A stretch of DNA of 64,000 nucleotides from Rhodanobacteraceae bacterium (GTDB lineage: Bacteria > Pseudomonadota > Gammaproteobacteria > Xanthomonadales > Rhodanobacteraceae), in NCBI GenBank assembly GCA_004299705.1, contig SCQS01000008.1, forward strand, positions 1 through 64,000. The letters run 5' to 3'. This document shows, in pieces, positions 7,873-16,973 of this stretch; the first letter of the stretch is position 1, and each line of letters opens with the position of its first letter. Under the pieces are notes generated by a model, which worked only from the letters and a program-made list of their open reading frames with translations, did no database searches and was not told the origin of the DNA. The position numbers and the translations under genes are program-made.

Positions 7873-8964
7873 CTAAACATTGAAGCGAAAGTGCAGCACG
7901 TCGCCTTCCTGCACGCGGTAGTCCTTGCCTTCCAGGCGCAGGCGGCCGGCGTCGCGCGCGCCCGATTCGCCGCGGTATTTCACGTAGTCGTCGAACGACA
8001 CGGTTTCGGCACGGATGAAGCCCTTCTCGAAATCGGTATGGATCACGCCCGCGGCCTGCGGCGCGGTGGCGCCCTGCTTGACCGTCCACGCGCGCACTTC
8101 CTTCGGGCCGGCGGTGAAGTAAGTCTGCAGGCCAAGCAGCGTGTAGGCGGCACGCGCCACGCGATCAAGGCCGGGTTCGGAAAGTCCCATCGACGCCAAA
8201 AATTCGCCGCGGTCGGCCTCGTCGAGTTGTGCCAATTCCTCTTCGATCGCCGCGCACACCGGCACCACCACCGCGCCTTCAGCTTCGGCGCGCTTGCGTA
8301 CGGCATCGAGGTGCGGATTGTTCTCGAAACCGTCCTCGCGCACGTTGGCGACGTACATCAACGGCTTCATGGTGAGCAGGAACAGGTCGCGGATCGCGGC
8401 GCGCTCCTCGTCGTCCAGCGAAACCGAACGCGCGGCCTTGCCTTCATTCAAGGCGGCGCGCAGTTTTTCCAGCACCGGGCGTTTGGCCATGGCTTCCTTG
8501 TCGTTGGCCTTGGCCGCTTTCTCCACGCGCGCCAGCGCCTTGTCGACTGACTCAAGGTCGGCCAGCGCCAGCTCGGTGTCGATGGTTTCGATGTCGGCGA
8601 TCGGATCGATCTTGCCCGCAACATGCACGATGTCGGGATGCTCGAAGCAACGCACCACGTGCGCGATGGCATCGACCTCGCGGATGTGCGAAAGAAACTT
8701 GTTGCCCAGGCCCTCGCCCTGCGATGCACCCGCGACCAGACCCGCGATGTCGACGAACTCCACGGACGCCGGGATGATCTTCTGGGGGTGCACGATGTCC
8801 GCAAGCTGTGCCAGGCGTGGATCGGGTACCGGCACCACGCCGACGTTGGGATCGATGGTGCAGAACGGAAAATTCGCCGCGGCTATGCCGGCTTTGGTCA
8901 GCGCGTTGAAAAGCGTGGACTTGCCGACATTGGGCAAACCGACGATGCCGCATTGGATGGCCAT
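7873..8964 (-). CDS. ychF: Redox-responsive ATPase/GTPase YchF (Obg family)
   Basis: A 363-residue protein with P-loop GLPNVGKST at residues 8-16, the switch segment [20 protein letters not shown] with the family's hydrophobic residue in place of the catalytic Gln, a coiled-coil insert in the middle and a C-terminal TGS domain ending DVLHFRFNV. YchF binds ribosomes and prefers ATP; it takes part in stress and oxidative response. It is the distal gene of the pth-ychF pair, in the conserved prs-rplY-pth-ychF order. Confidence 0.97.
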   Translation of the reverse strand: MAIQCGIVGLPNVGKSTLFNALTKAGIAAANFPFCTIDPNVGVVPVPDPRLAQLADIVHPQKIIPASVEFVDIAGLVAGASQGEGLGNKFLSHIREVDAIAHVVRCFEHPDIVHVAGKIDPIADIETIDTELALADLESVDKALARVEKAAKANDKEAMAKRPVLEKLRAALNEGKAARSVSLDDEERAAIRDLFLLTMKPLMYVANVREDGFENNPHLDAVRKRAEAEGAVVVPVCAAIEEELAQLDEADRGEFLASMGLSEPGLDRVARAAYTLLGLQTYFTAGPKEVRAWTVKQGATAPQAAGVIHTDFEKGFIRAETVSFDDYVKYRGESGARDAGRLRLEGKDYRVQEGDVLHFRFNV

Positions 8965-9005
8965 TCAAAAATCTCCACGCCGACATTCCGGCGAAAACTA
9001 CACGC

Positions 9006-9106
9006 CGTCATTCCCGCGAAAGCGGGAACCCAGTGTCTTTTCTGTAATGCATCGGCGAAAAAAGCACTGGATTCCGGGTCGCCGCTGTGCGGCGTCCGGA
9101 ATGACG
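9006..9106. repeat. Palindromic repeat, family B (CGTCATTCC...GGAATGACG)
   Basis: A 101-bp element bounded by CGTCATTCC and GGAATGACG, with an internal hairpin TTCCCGCG-AAAG-CGGGAA and a second hairpin GCCGCTGTGCGGC. Related copies are at 25648-25823, 32433-32556 and 56698-56814. It separates pth from ychF. Confidence 0.8.
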
Positions 9107-9130
9107 AACAAAATCAGGGTCGCCTCGAAG

Positions 9131-9727
9131 CTACACCCCGGGCACCGAGTCCTGCTTGGTGTTCAACCGCTTCGTCGCCTCGCTGAAATCACCGACCACC
9201 GCCAGCGGCAACACGTCCAATGCACGCGCAATCGCGTCCAGCATCGCGTCTTCGTCGGCCGCTGACGGGTTGCCAAGCACCCAGGGCGTGACCCGATTGC
9301 GATCACCCGGATGCCCGATGCCAATGCGCAGCCGATGGAACTTCCCGTGCCCGAGTTGCGCCATGATGTCGCGCACGCCGTTCTGGCCGCCGTGGCCGCC
9401 ATCGAACTTCAGGCGCGCGGTACCGGGCGACAAATCCAGATCGTCGTGCACCACCAGCAATTCGTCCGGCGTGAGTTTCCAGTAGTTGAGCGCCGCAACC
9501 ACCGCGCGGCCGCTCTCGTTCATGAAGGTGTCGGGCTTCAGCACGCGCACCGGCTCACCATCGACCGCTACGCGACAGGCTGCGCCATGCACGCGTTTCT
9601 CGATGGCGAAGCGCTCGCCCGCACCCGTCGCCAGCACGTCCGCGAACCAGAAACCGGCGTTGTGCCGGTTGCGCAGGTATTCGGCCCCGGGGTTGCCGAG
9701 GCCGGCGATGAGACGGATGCCGGGCAT
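9131..9727 (-). CDS. pth: Peptidyl-tRNA hydrolase
   Basis: A 198-residue enzyme that frees tRNA from peptidyl-tRNAs dropped by stalled ribosomes. Family motifs are in place: AGLGNPGAEY near the N-terminus, catalytic His22 in RHNAGFWF, KPDTFMNESGRAV, HDDLDLSPG and GGHGGQNGVRDI. It is about the usual length. It lies 59 bp downstream of rplY on the same strand and probably belongs to the same transcript. Confidence 0.97.
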   Translation of the reverse strand: MPGIRLIAGLGNPGAEYLRNRHNAGFWFADVLATGAGERFAIEKRVHGAACRVAVDGEPVRVLKPDTFMNESGRAVVAALNYWKLTPDELLVVHDDLDLSPGTARLKFDGGHGGQNGVRDIMAQLGHGKFHRLRIGIGHPGDRNRVTPWVLGNPSAADEDAMLDAIARALDVLPLAVVGDFSEATKRLNTKQDSVPGV

Positions 9728-9786
9728 GCTGTTGCATGCGGCGACCCCACCGACGTTTTACGGCGGGGTCGCCTGCAGGCAGGCTC

Positions 9787-10512
9787 TTACTTCTTCTCGG
9801 CCGGCTTCTTGTCGCCGGCGGCGGCAGGAGCAGCGGCCTTGGCGGCATCGCCACCCGCGGCGGCGGGAGCGGCAGCGCCTTCGGCAGCAGCGCCCTCGGC
9901 GACGGCTTCGGCCGGGACTTCTTCCACTTCCTCACGCACCGCCTGCGCCGACACCACCGTGTGGTCGTATTCCTTGCCGAGCTTCAACTCGGGGATTTCC
10001 ACGCCGGCCGGCAGCTTGAGGTCGGACAAGTGCAGCACGTCGCCGAGATCCAGCGCGCCCAGATCGAGTTCCAGATGCTCCGGCAGATCCTTCGGCAGGC
10101 AGGAAATCTCGACTTCGGTGATGTTGTGCGAGATCACCACGCCGGAAGTCTTGGCGGCCGGCGATTTTTCCTTGTTGAGGAACTTGATCGACACGTACAC
10201 GCGGATCGGCTTGGACTCGTCGACGCGCAGGAAATCCAGGTGCAGCAGCACCGGCTTCACCGGGTGCTTCTGCACGTCGCGCAGCAGCACCTTCTGGCGG
10301 TTGCCGTCGACCAGCAGGTCGAGGATCGCCGAAGAGAACCACTCGTTGCGCGCCGCCAGCGAGAGTTTCAGATGGTCGAACTGGATGTTTTCCGCCGGGC
10401 CGTTTGCGCCGTAGACGACGGCCGGAACCTTGCCGGCGCGACGCAGGCGGCGGCTCGCACCTTTGCCCTGGTCGGCACGACGTTCGGCCGTGATTTCATG
10501 GATGGTTGCCAT
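9787..10512 (-). CDS. rplY: 50S ribosomal protein L25 / general stress protein Ctc
   Basis: A 241-residue long-form L25. The 5S-rRNA-binding domain covers about residues 1-95 (starting MATIHEITAERR, with GKVPAVVYG), followed by a TL5/Ctc domain to about 190 and a low-complexity Ala/Pro/Lys tail (AAAPAAAGG, then KKPAEKK). AGGTAACAAGCA precedes the ATG. It is cotranscribed with prs upstream and pth downstream. Confidence 0.96.
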   Translation of the reverse strand: MATIHEITAERRADQGKGASRRLRRAGKVPAVVYGANGPAENIQFDHLKLSLAARNEWFSSAILDLLVDGNRQKVLLRDVQKHPVKPVLLHLDFLRVDESKPIRVYVSIKFLNKEKSPAAKTSGVVISHNITEVEISCLPKDLPEHLELDLGALDLGDVLHLSDLKLPAGVEIPELKLGKEYDHTVVSAQAVREEVEEVPAEAVAEGAAAEGAAAPAAAGGDAAKAAAPAAAGDKKPAEKK

Positions 10513-10626
10513 TGCTTGTTACCTCAGGTTGCATGACGTCACCTCACGGTGACTTGGAATGACTTCCCCGCGACCAGGGAAGCCGGGATGCCGGCCGAAG
10601 CCAGCCCGGCACACGGAGGTGCCGGC

Positions 10627-10651
10627 GCGGACGCCGTTTTTCGGCGTCCGC
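10627..10651. other. Perfect hairpin in the prs-rplY spacer
   Basis: GCGGACGCCG-TTTTT-CGGCGTCCGC is a perfect 10-bp stem in the 213-bp gap between prs and rplY. Other small inverted repeats lie beside it (for example CCGGCAC...GTGCCGG at about 10602-10624). No U-tract follows the stem on the minus strand, so a processing or attenuation role is more likely than plain termination; this is inference. Confidence 0.5.
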
Positions 10652-10725
10652 GGAATACGTGGCGCGGCTTGGCCGCGACCGTATTCGCGCGAGCGGCGGC
10701 AGGATGCCCCGTCTCGCGCTATCAA

Positions 10726-11685
10726 CTAATCCACGTACAACGAACTGACCGACTCGCCATACGCCATCCTGCGCACGGTTTCGGCCAGCAACTGTGCCAC
10801 GGACAACTGGCGGATCTTGCCGCACGCGGCGCCTTCAGCGCTCAGCGGGATGGTGTCGGTCACCACCAGTTCGTCCATCTGCGATTGTTCGATGTTGCGC
10901 ACCGCTGGCCCCGACAGCACGGCGTGGGTGCAGTACGCGACCACTTCTTTCGCGCCGCGCTCCTTCAGCGCCTTCGCGGCCGCGCACAAGGTGCCGGCCG
11001 TATCCACGATGTCGTCCACCAGCACGCAAGTCTTGCCGACCACGTCGCCGATGATGTTCATCACCGTCGCTTCGTTCGGGCGCGGGCGGCGCTTGTCGAT
11101 GATCGCGAGGTCGGCGTCATCCAGCCGCTTCGCCACCGCGCGCGCGCGCACCACGCCGCCGACATCCGGGCTGACCACCGTCACGCCCTCGGTGCCGTGC
11201 TTGCGCCAGATGTCGGCCAGCAGCACCGGTGAGGCGTACACATTGTCCAGCGGGATGTTGAAGAAACCCTGGATCTGGTCGGCGTGGATGTCCACCGTCA
11301 GCACCCGGTCGGTGCCGACCGCGTCGATCAACTGCGCCGCGACTTTCGCGGTGATCGGCACCCGCGCCGCGCGCAGCCGGCGATCCTGCCGCGCGTAGCC
11401 GAAGTACGGGATCACCGCCGTGACGCTGGACGCCGAGGCGCGCTTCAGCGCGTCCACCAGCACCAGCAGTTCCATCAAGTTTTCGGCCGACGGCGCGCAG
11501 GTCGACTGCATCACGAACACGTCCTGGTTGCGGACGTTCTCGTCGATCTCCACCTGCACTTCGCCATCGGAAAACTTGCCGACCACCGCCTTGCCCAGTG
11601 GTACGCCAAGCGTGTGCGCGACATCCTCAGCCAGCTTGCGATTGGCATTGCCCGAGAACAGCATCAAGTTGGATGTGTTGTGCAT
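10726..11685 (-). CDS. prs: Ribose-phosphate pyrophosphokinase
   Basis: A 319-residue PRPP synthetase making PRPP from ribose 5-phosphate and ATP for nucleotide, His, Trp and NAD synthesis. Seen are the N-terminal [17 protein letters not shown], the flexible-loop [10 protein letters not shown], and the PRPP-binding signature [14 protein letters not shown]. The ATG at 11685 gives the standard N-terminus; the longer open frame upstream runs back through tRNA-Gln and is not coding. It lies directly downstream of tRNA-Gln and upstream of rplY. Confidence 0.97.
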   Translation of the reverse strand: MHNTSNLMLFSGNANRKLAEDVAHTLGVPLGKAVVGKFSDGEVQVEIDENVRNQDVFVMQSTCAPSAENLMELLVLVDALKRASASSVTAVIPYFGYARQDRRLRAARVPITAKVAAQLIDAVGTDRVLTVDIHADQIQGFFNIPLDNVYASPVLLADIWRKHGTEGVTVVSPDVGGVVRARAVAKRLDDADLAIIDKRRPRPNEATVMNIIGDVVGKTCVLVDDIVDTAGTLCAAAKALKERGAKEVVAYCTHAVLSGPAVRNIEQSQMDELVVTDTIPLSAEGAACGKIRQLSVAQLLAETVRRMAYGESVSSLYVD

Positions 11686-11714
11686 GCCTTGAACCCTTGC
11701 TCGCAACCCGACGG

Positions 11715-11789
11715 TGGCTGGGGCGGCAGGATTCGAACCTGCGAATGCCGGGATCAAAACCCGGTGCCTTACCACTTGGCGACGCCCCA
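11715..11789 (-). tRNA. tRNA-Gln(TTG)
   Basis: A 75-nt tRNA on the minus strand: acceptor TGGGGCG/CGCCCCA, anticodon TTG in GGTTTTGATCC, T-arm GGTTCGAATCC and encoded CCA. It sits just upstream of prs. Confidence 0.96.
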
Positions 11790-12130
11790 CCTTGTAGTGA
11801 AAAATGGGGCGTCCGGCCGCCATTTTCACGAAGCTCGTCCGAAGTGAATTCGAACGAGCTTCCGCTTCGCGGCGGCACATCCCTGTGCCGCGATCTCGTT
11901 CTCACGAAACCGTCCCGGCATCCTGCCGCGCCCTGATGGCAAACGGCCGCGGCCAGCGTTTTGAAACAACCAAGCACGCGGGGCCGGACCCGGCCTCGCG
12001 TGCTGAAAAGCCGCCTATTGTCGTGGCTGGCGCAATTCGTGTCAATTCAGGCGGTTGGGTCGCGCCTATCCCCTCTCCCCCAAGCAGCCTTACCGCTTGG
12101 GGGAGAGGGGGAAAAAACCCGCGCAAGCCT
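11790..12130. other. Spacer where ispE is normally found; contains a C-type hairpin
   Basis: 341 bp between lolB and tRNA-Gln with no recognisable gene. In E. coli and Xanthomonas, ispE lies between lolB and prs. No kinase-like peptide is seen in any frame. A 16-bp perfect inverted repeat, CCCCTCTCCCCCAAGC at 12070-12085 against 12095-12110, belongs to family C. The flanking run of A is on the wrong side for a leftward terminator. Promoter elements for tRNA-Gln and prs should lie in this stretch. Confidence 0.75.
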
Positions 12131-12748
12131 TTACGGTATCGCCGTGTTCCACTGCTCGATCAGCACCCGCACCGTGTACGGATCGCGGCTGGCGTAGACC
12201 TTGCGCGGCAACGGCGGATTACGCTCGGCGTACCAGTCGCGGTAATCGACGTGCCAGCCGTCCTGGTCCAGCGTCGCCGGCAGGCCGTTGGCGCCGAAGG
12301 TGAGGATGGCCGGGCGACCCGGCGCGCGCAGGCCACGCACCCACCAGGCGAGGTCGGCGACCGGGACGTCCCAGCCGAATTCCTCGTTCAGCACGTCGGC
12401 CGCATTGCGGCCGGCCAGCGGCTGCCTGCCGGCGCCGGTCAGCACCGCGCCGTCCGGCCCGCCTTGCAACTCCACGCTCTTGCCGGTGATCGGCGCGCGC
12501 AGGGTGAACTGGTATTGCTGGCCGTTTTGTTGCCAGTTCAAGCTGCCGCTGCCACCGTGATGCCCATCCGACGCGGCAAAGCGCCCTTCGATGCCCCAAT
12601 CGTGCTGCGCCCCCAACACCTGTTCGCGTGCGGCCTGCGCCGCAAGCTGCCTGGTGGTGCCGGGTTTGCGCACCTGCACCGGGGCACAGGCGGCCAGCAG
12701 CATGCCCGCGAGCGCCGTGATCGATGCCAACGCAAGCAGGCGCCTCAT
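12131..12748 (-). CDS. lolB: Outer membrane lipoprotein insertion protein LolB
   Basis: A 205-residue lipoprotein with lipobox LLAACAP near residue 20. The LolB fold follows: WGIEGRFAASD, GSGSLNWQQ, the middle GPDGAVLTG, and the tryptophan-rich WWVRGLRAPG. LolB accepts lipoproteins from LolA and inserts them in the outer membrane. The start at 12748 overlaps the stop of the upstream TPR lipoprotein gene (ATGA), so the two are co-translated. Its partner gene ispE is missing downstream. Confidence 0.95.
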   Translation of the reverse strand: MRRLLALASITALAGMLLAACAPVQVRKPGTTRQLAAQAAREQVLGAQHDWGIEGRFAASDGHHGGSGSLNWQQNGQQYQFTLRAPITGKSVELQGGPDGAVLTGAGRQPLAGRNAADVLNEEFGWDVPVADLAWWVRGLRAPGRPAILTFGANGLPATLDQDGWHVDYRDWYAERNPPLPRKVYASRDPYTVRVLIEQWNTAIP

Positions 12749-14469
12749 GGATTGAGTTTCCGCTCGGCCTTCAGCAACGCCTGATTGTGCGGATCGAGCT
12801 TGCGCACCTTGGCGAAAACTTCCTGCGCATGTTGGTGTTGACCGAGCTTCCACAGCACTTCTCCCAGGTGCACGCCGATGTCGGGATCCTGCTGCCGGCC
12901 CCAGGCACGCCTCAGATAGGCCTCGGCCTCGTCGAGGTTGCCAAGCCGGTACTGCAGCCAGCCCCACGAATCCATGATCGCGGCCGTGTCGGGCTTGGCC
13001 GCCAACGCCTTGCGCAGCAGCTTGGCCGCCTCGGGCAGGTCGCGGTCGGCGTCGGCCAGCGTGAAGCCGAGCGCGTTCATCGCATCGACATTGTCGGGGT
13101 TCTGCGCCAGCACCTTGCGGAAATCCGCGAGTGCCGCATCGGTGTTGCCGGCGTTGGCTTCCTCGATGCCGCGGTCGTAGATCAAGACCGGGTCGCCGGG
13201 CAGCGCCTGCAGGCCACGGTCGTACGCCGCGATCGCCTTGGCGTGCTGGCCGTCCTGCGAATACATCTGCGCATCCAGTTCGTACGCGGTGCGCAAGCTG
13301 TCGGGGTCGTCGGCGTAATCCTGCTGCAACTGCGTGGCCAGCGCGTGCGCCTGCGCCGACTTTCCGGCCTTGTCCAGCAACACCGCGCTGCGCACCTGTG
13401 CCTCGAAACCATGCTGCCCATCGGGATCGACCCGGCCGTACCAGGTGAGCGCCTGGTCGTCGTGATGCAGCAACTCGGCGAGCTGGCCCAACAGGAACGC
13501 GTTGTCGTCGCGCTGCCGCGCGGGTGCGCGCTGCAGCTCGGCATAGAGACGGCGAAGCGCGCCTGCGTTCCTGGCACGCGCCGCGATCCCCACGCGCGCC
13601 GACCAGGTGGCCGAGGTCTGCGGTCCACGCGCCAACACCTGCAGGGCCTGGTCGTACTTGCCTGCCTCGCCCAGCAAACTCGCGTAGCCGAGGCGCAGGT
13701 CGGGATTGCGCGGGTGCGCGGCCACGCCCTTGGCGTAGAGCGCTTGCGCGCCGGCACGATCGCCGTTTTCGAGTTCCAGGCTCGCCGCCCAGCGGATACT
13801 GTCGGCGCCATCGAAACGCTTGACGGCCGCGTCGGCAAGCTGGCGCGCGAACGCGTGCCGGCCCAGGTGTTCACCCAGCTGGCTCAATACCACCCACACA
13901 CCCTCGTCGGCGGGCAGGCGATCGGGTTTGGCGACATCTTCCAACACCCGCCCCGCCAACGCTGAATCGCGTGCAGTCAGCAACGCGGCGGCAAAGGTTT
14001 TCCAGTCCTCCGCATTGCCGGATGCAAGCAGCAGGTCGAACTGGTGTTCCGCGTCCGCACGGTCGCCCTGCAACATCGCGAGTTGCCCGCGCGCCAATTC
14101 GAGATCATGCGGACTCGCGCCCAGCGCCTGCCAACGGCCCAGCAATCGCTGCGCCGCGTCGGCATTGCGCGTCATCAGGGCCAGTTGCACCGCGCGTTTG
14201 GCGATCGCCGGATCGCTCGAAATCTGCGCGGCCTCGGCGTAATCGGTCGTCGCCTTGGCGGTGTCGTTGTCCTGCAACGCGAACTCGGCGGCGATCAACA
14301 GGGCCGAGGCCTTGCCATTCGCGCTGCCGGCCGGCAAGTCGATCCGCGCGAGCGGTTGCTGGCTGGCCGCTTGCGCGCTGCGCGCGGGCACCTGTGCGCA
14401 GCCGGCCGCCAGCAACGCGGCGGCGAGGACCAGCCCGAACGCGCTAAAATGAAGACAGGAAGTCTTCAT
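12745..14469 (-). CDS. TPR-repeat outer membrane lipoprotein
   Basis: A 574-residue lipoprotein with lipobox LLAAGC and more than ten TPR-like helical repeats along its length; the best are near the C-terminus (ALADFRKVLAQNPDNVDAMN, then WGWLQYRLGNLDEAEAYLRR). TPR lipoproteins upstream of lolB are common in gammaproteobacteria and are thought to act in envelope assembly; the exact role is not known. The ATG at 14469 gives a clean signal peptide. The far longer open frame upstream overlaps hemA and prfA in antisense and is not coding. It is divergent from hemA across 153 bp that should hold both promoters. Confidence 0.88.
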   Translation of the reverse strand: MKTSCLHFSAFGLVLAAALLAAGCAQVPARSAQAASQQPLARIDLPAGSANGKASALLIAAEFALQDNDTAKATTDYAEAAQISSDPAIAKRAVQLALMTRNADAAQRLLGRWQALGASPHDLELARGQLAMLQGDRADAEHQFDLLLASGNAEDWKTFAAALLTARDSALAGRVLEDVAKPDRLPADEGVWVVLSQLGEHLGRHAFARQLADAAVKRFDGADSIRWAASLELENGDRAGAQALYAKGVAAHPRNPDLRLGYASLLGEAGKYDQALQVLARGPQTSATWSARVGIAARARNAGALRRLYAELQRAPARQRDDNAFLLGQLAELLHHDDQALTWYGRVDPDGQHGFEAQVRSAVLLDKAGKSAQAHALATQLQQDYADDPDSLRTAYELDAQMYSQDGQHAKAIAAYDRGLQALPGDPVLIYDRGIEEANAGNTDAALADFRKVLAQNPDNVDAMNALGFTLADADRDLPEAAKLLRKALAAKPDTAAIMDSWGWLQYRLGNLDEAEAYLRRAWGRQQDPDIGVHLGEVLWKLGQHQHAQEVFAKVRKLDPHNQALLKAERKLNP

Positions 14470-14622
14470 CCCGGCCAGCACCTGGACGTGCGACGGGCCG
14501 GTATCCAGCTTCTTGTACTCGTCAGGTTGGGTCCACACACTTCGCACCGAAAATACGGTCCTCTTTCGCCTTGCCGCAAGGTGACAGCTTAGCCTGTCGC
14601 TGCTGTCGATGCCTTCGTTCCC

Positions 14623-15894
14623 ATGCCGCTGATCGCACTCGGGCTCAACCATCTCACCGCACCGATCGCCTTGCGTGAACGGGTGGCCATCGACGCCGAC
14701 GCCACGCCGCCGGCGCTGGCGGACCTGGCCGCGCAACCCGGCGTGGACGAGGCGATGATCCTCTCGACCTGCAACCGCACGGAGTTGTATTGCAGCGTCC
14801 GCGACGGCGCCGAGCGCGTGCCGGAAGACTGGCTGCACGCCCGCAATCAAATGACCCCCGGGCGGCTGGATGAGTTCCTGTACCGGCACACCGACGACGA
14901 AGCCGTCCGGCACGTGTTCCGGGTCGCGACCGGCCTGGAGTCGATGGTGCTGGGCGAACCGCAAATCCTGGGCCAGGTGAAGGAGGCCTGGCGCACGGCG
15001 CGTTCGGCGCACACCTTGCGCGCGCCGATGGACAGGTTGCTGCAAAACGCGTTCCAGGTCGCCAAGCGCGTGCGCACCGAAACCCGCATCGGCACCGGCC
15101 CGGTGTCGGTCGCGTTCACCGCAGTGCGCTTGGTCGAACAGGCCTTCGCGGACTTGCGCGAATCCTGCGTGCTGCTGATCGGCGCGGGTGACACCATCGA
15201 GCTCGCGGTGCGGCATTTGATCGAGCGCGGCGTCAAGCGCCTGATCGTCGCCAACCGCACCGTCGAAACCGCGCAGGCGCTGGTGAACCCGGTCGGCGGC
15301 TACGCGATCGCACTGGCCGATTTGCCGAAACACATCGCCGAAGCCGACATCGTGATCTCGGCCACCACCAGCCGCGAACCGATCCTGGGCGTGCCGATGT
15401 TGCGCGGCGCGCTGCAACAACGGCGGCGTCGGCCGATGCTGCTGATCGATCTTGCGGTACCGCGCGACATCGACCCGACCGTCGCGGATCTTCCGGACGT
15501 ATTTCTGTACACCATTGACGACCTGCAGCAAACCATCGAGAGCGGCCGCCGCTCGCGCGAAGCGTCGGTGCGCGAAGCCGAGGCCATCATCGAACTGCAG
15601 GTGGAACGTTACCTCGAATGGCGGCGTGCCGCCGCGCTCGACCAACCCCTGCGCGTCTACCGCGCCCGGGCCGAAGCGCAGCGCGACGAAGTACTGGCAC
15701 GCGCGCGCGAAATGCTCGGCAAGGGCCGCGACCCCAACGAGGCGCTGGATTACCTTGCCAACACCCTCACCGGCAAGCTGCTGCACGCTCCCAGCGTGCG
15801 GCTGCGCGAGGCCGCCGAGCACGGCGACCAGGGCCTGCTCGACGCCGCCACGCGCCTGTTTTCCGACGGGGACGCGGACGGGCACGACGCGTGA
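14623..15894 (+). CDS. hemA: Glutamyl-tRNA reductase
   Basis: A 423-residue enzyme of the C5 pathway reducing Glu-tRNA(Glu) to glutamate-1-semialdehyde for heme synthesis. The catalytic Cys50 is in [10 protein letters not shown], and the NADPH-binding domain has [16 protein letters not shown]. Length is normal. It is divergent from the TPR lipoprotein/lolB pair, as hemA is from lolB in E. coli, and its stop overlaps the GTG start of prfA (GTGA). Confidence 0.97.
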   Translation: MPLIALGLNHLTAPIALRERVAIDADATPPALADLAAQPGVDEAMILSTCNRTELYCSVRDGAERVPEDWLHARNQMTPGRLDEFLYRHTDDEAVRHVFRVATGLESMVLGEPQILGQVKEAWRTARSAHTLRAPMDRLLQNAFQVAKRVRTETRIGTGPVSVAFTAVRLVEQAFADLRESCVLLIGAGDTIELAVRHLIERGVKRLIVANRTVETAQALVNPVGGYAIALADLPKHIAEADIVISATTSREPILGVPMLRGALQQRRRRPMLLIDLAVPRDIDPTVADLPDVFLYTIDDLQQTIESGRRSREASVREAEAIIELQVERYLEWRRAAALDQPLRVYRARAEAQRDEVLARAREMLGKGRDPNEALDYLANTLTGKLLHAPSVRLREAAEHGDQGLLDAATRLFSDGDADGHDA

Positions 15895-16973
15895 ATCCGC
15901 ACCTGCAGCGCCGCCTCGAACAATTGCTGGAACGCCACCACGAGGTTGGCCTGTTGCTGGCCGAGCCCGACGCGGCCAGCGACGCCAAGCGCTTCCGCGA
16001 ACTGTCGCGCGAGTACGCGCAGACCCACGAACTGGCCGGGGTGTTCGCGGCATCGGGAAAAAATGCCGGCGAACTGGCGCACGCACGCGAGATGCTGGTC
16101 GACCCCGACCTGCGCGAACTCGCGCGCGACGAGATCACGCGCCTGGAAACACAGGCCGCCGAACTGGACGAGCGTCTCCAAGCATTGCTGGTCCCACGCG
16201 ATCCGCTGGACGACGCCAACCTGTTCCTGGAAGTGCGCGCCGGCACCGGTGGCGACGAAGCCGCGCTGTTCGCGGGCGACCTGCTGCGGATGTACCTGCG
16301 CCACGCTGAACGCCGTGGTTGGCGCAGCGAGATCATGTCCGCCCACGCGGGCGAGCACGGCGGCTACAAGGAAGCCGTCGCGCGCATCGAGGGCGCGGGC
16401 GCCTACGCCGCGCTGAAGTTCGAGTCCGGTACCCACCGCGTGCAGCGCGTGCCGGTCACCGAAGCCTCGGGGCGCATCCACACCTCGGCCGCGACGGTCG
16501 CGATCCTGCCCGAGCTGGAAGAAATCACCGGCATCGAACTGCGCGATGCGGATTTGAAAGTCGATACCTTCCGCGCATCGGGCGCCGGCGGCCAGCACGT
16601 CAACAAGACCGACTCGGCAATCCGCATCACCCACCTGCCCACCGGCATCGTGGTCGAGTGCCAGGACGAACGCAGCCAGCACAAGAACCGCGCGCGTGCC
16701 CTGTCGCTGCTGAAGGCACGCCTGCTGGATGCGCAACGCAGCGAACAGGCCGCCAAGCAGGCGGCCACCCGCAAACTGCAGGTCGGCTCGGGCGACCGCA
16801 GCCAGCGCATCCGCACCTACAACTTCCCGCAAGGCCGCGTCACCGATCACCGCATCAATCTCACTTTGTATCTCTTGCCGGAAATCCTCGAAGGCGACCT
16901 CGACGAGCTCACCGGCGCGCTGGCGCGCGAGGCGCACGCCGAGGCGCTGGCGCAACTCGCGGAGCCGGCATGA
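15891..16973 (+). CDS. prfA: Peptide chain release factor 1
   Basis: A 360-residue RF1 that ends translation at UAA and UAG. The catalytic GGQ tripeptide is at residues 233-235 in [18 protein letters not shown], the same positions as in E. coli RF1. It starts with GTG at 15891 overlapping the hemA stop; no ATG fits as well. Its stop overlaps the start of the glycosyltransferase gene (ATGA). Confidence 0.97.
   Translation: MNPHLQRRLEQLLERHHEVGLLLAEPDAASDAKRFRELSREYAQTHELAGVFAASGKNAGELAHAREMLVDPDLRELARDEITRLETQAAELDERLQALLVPRDPLDDANLFLEVRAGTGGDEAALFAGDLLRMYLRHAERRGWRSEIMSAHAGEHGGYKEAVARIEGAGAYAALKFESGTHRVQRVPVTEASGRIHTSAATVAILPELEEITGIELRDADLKVDTFRASGAGGQHVNKTDSAIRITHLPTGIVVECQDERSQHKNRARALSLLKARLLDAQRSEQAAKQAATRKLQVGSGDRSQRIRTYNFPQGRVTDHRINLTLYLLPEILEGDLDELTGALAREAHAEALAQLAEPA

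Noticed and set aside
12070-12111. Perfect 16-bp hairpin as a terminator for lolB
   Set aside because: On the minus strand no T-run follows the stem; the A-run lies on the other side. It matches the dispersed family C instead.
12724-13965. Long plus-strand frame (413 codons) opposite the TPR lipoprotein gene
   Set aside because: It is an antisense shadow caused by high GC at third positions; the minus-strand protein has clear TPR repeats and a lipobox.
15750-16955. 401-codon minus-strand frame opposite prfA
   Set aside because: Shadow of prfA; composition is typical of antisense frames in GC-rich DNA.
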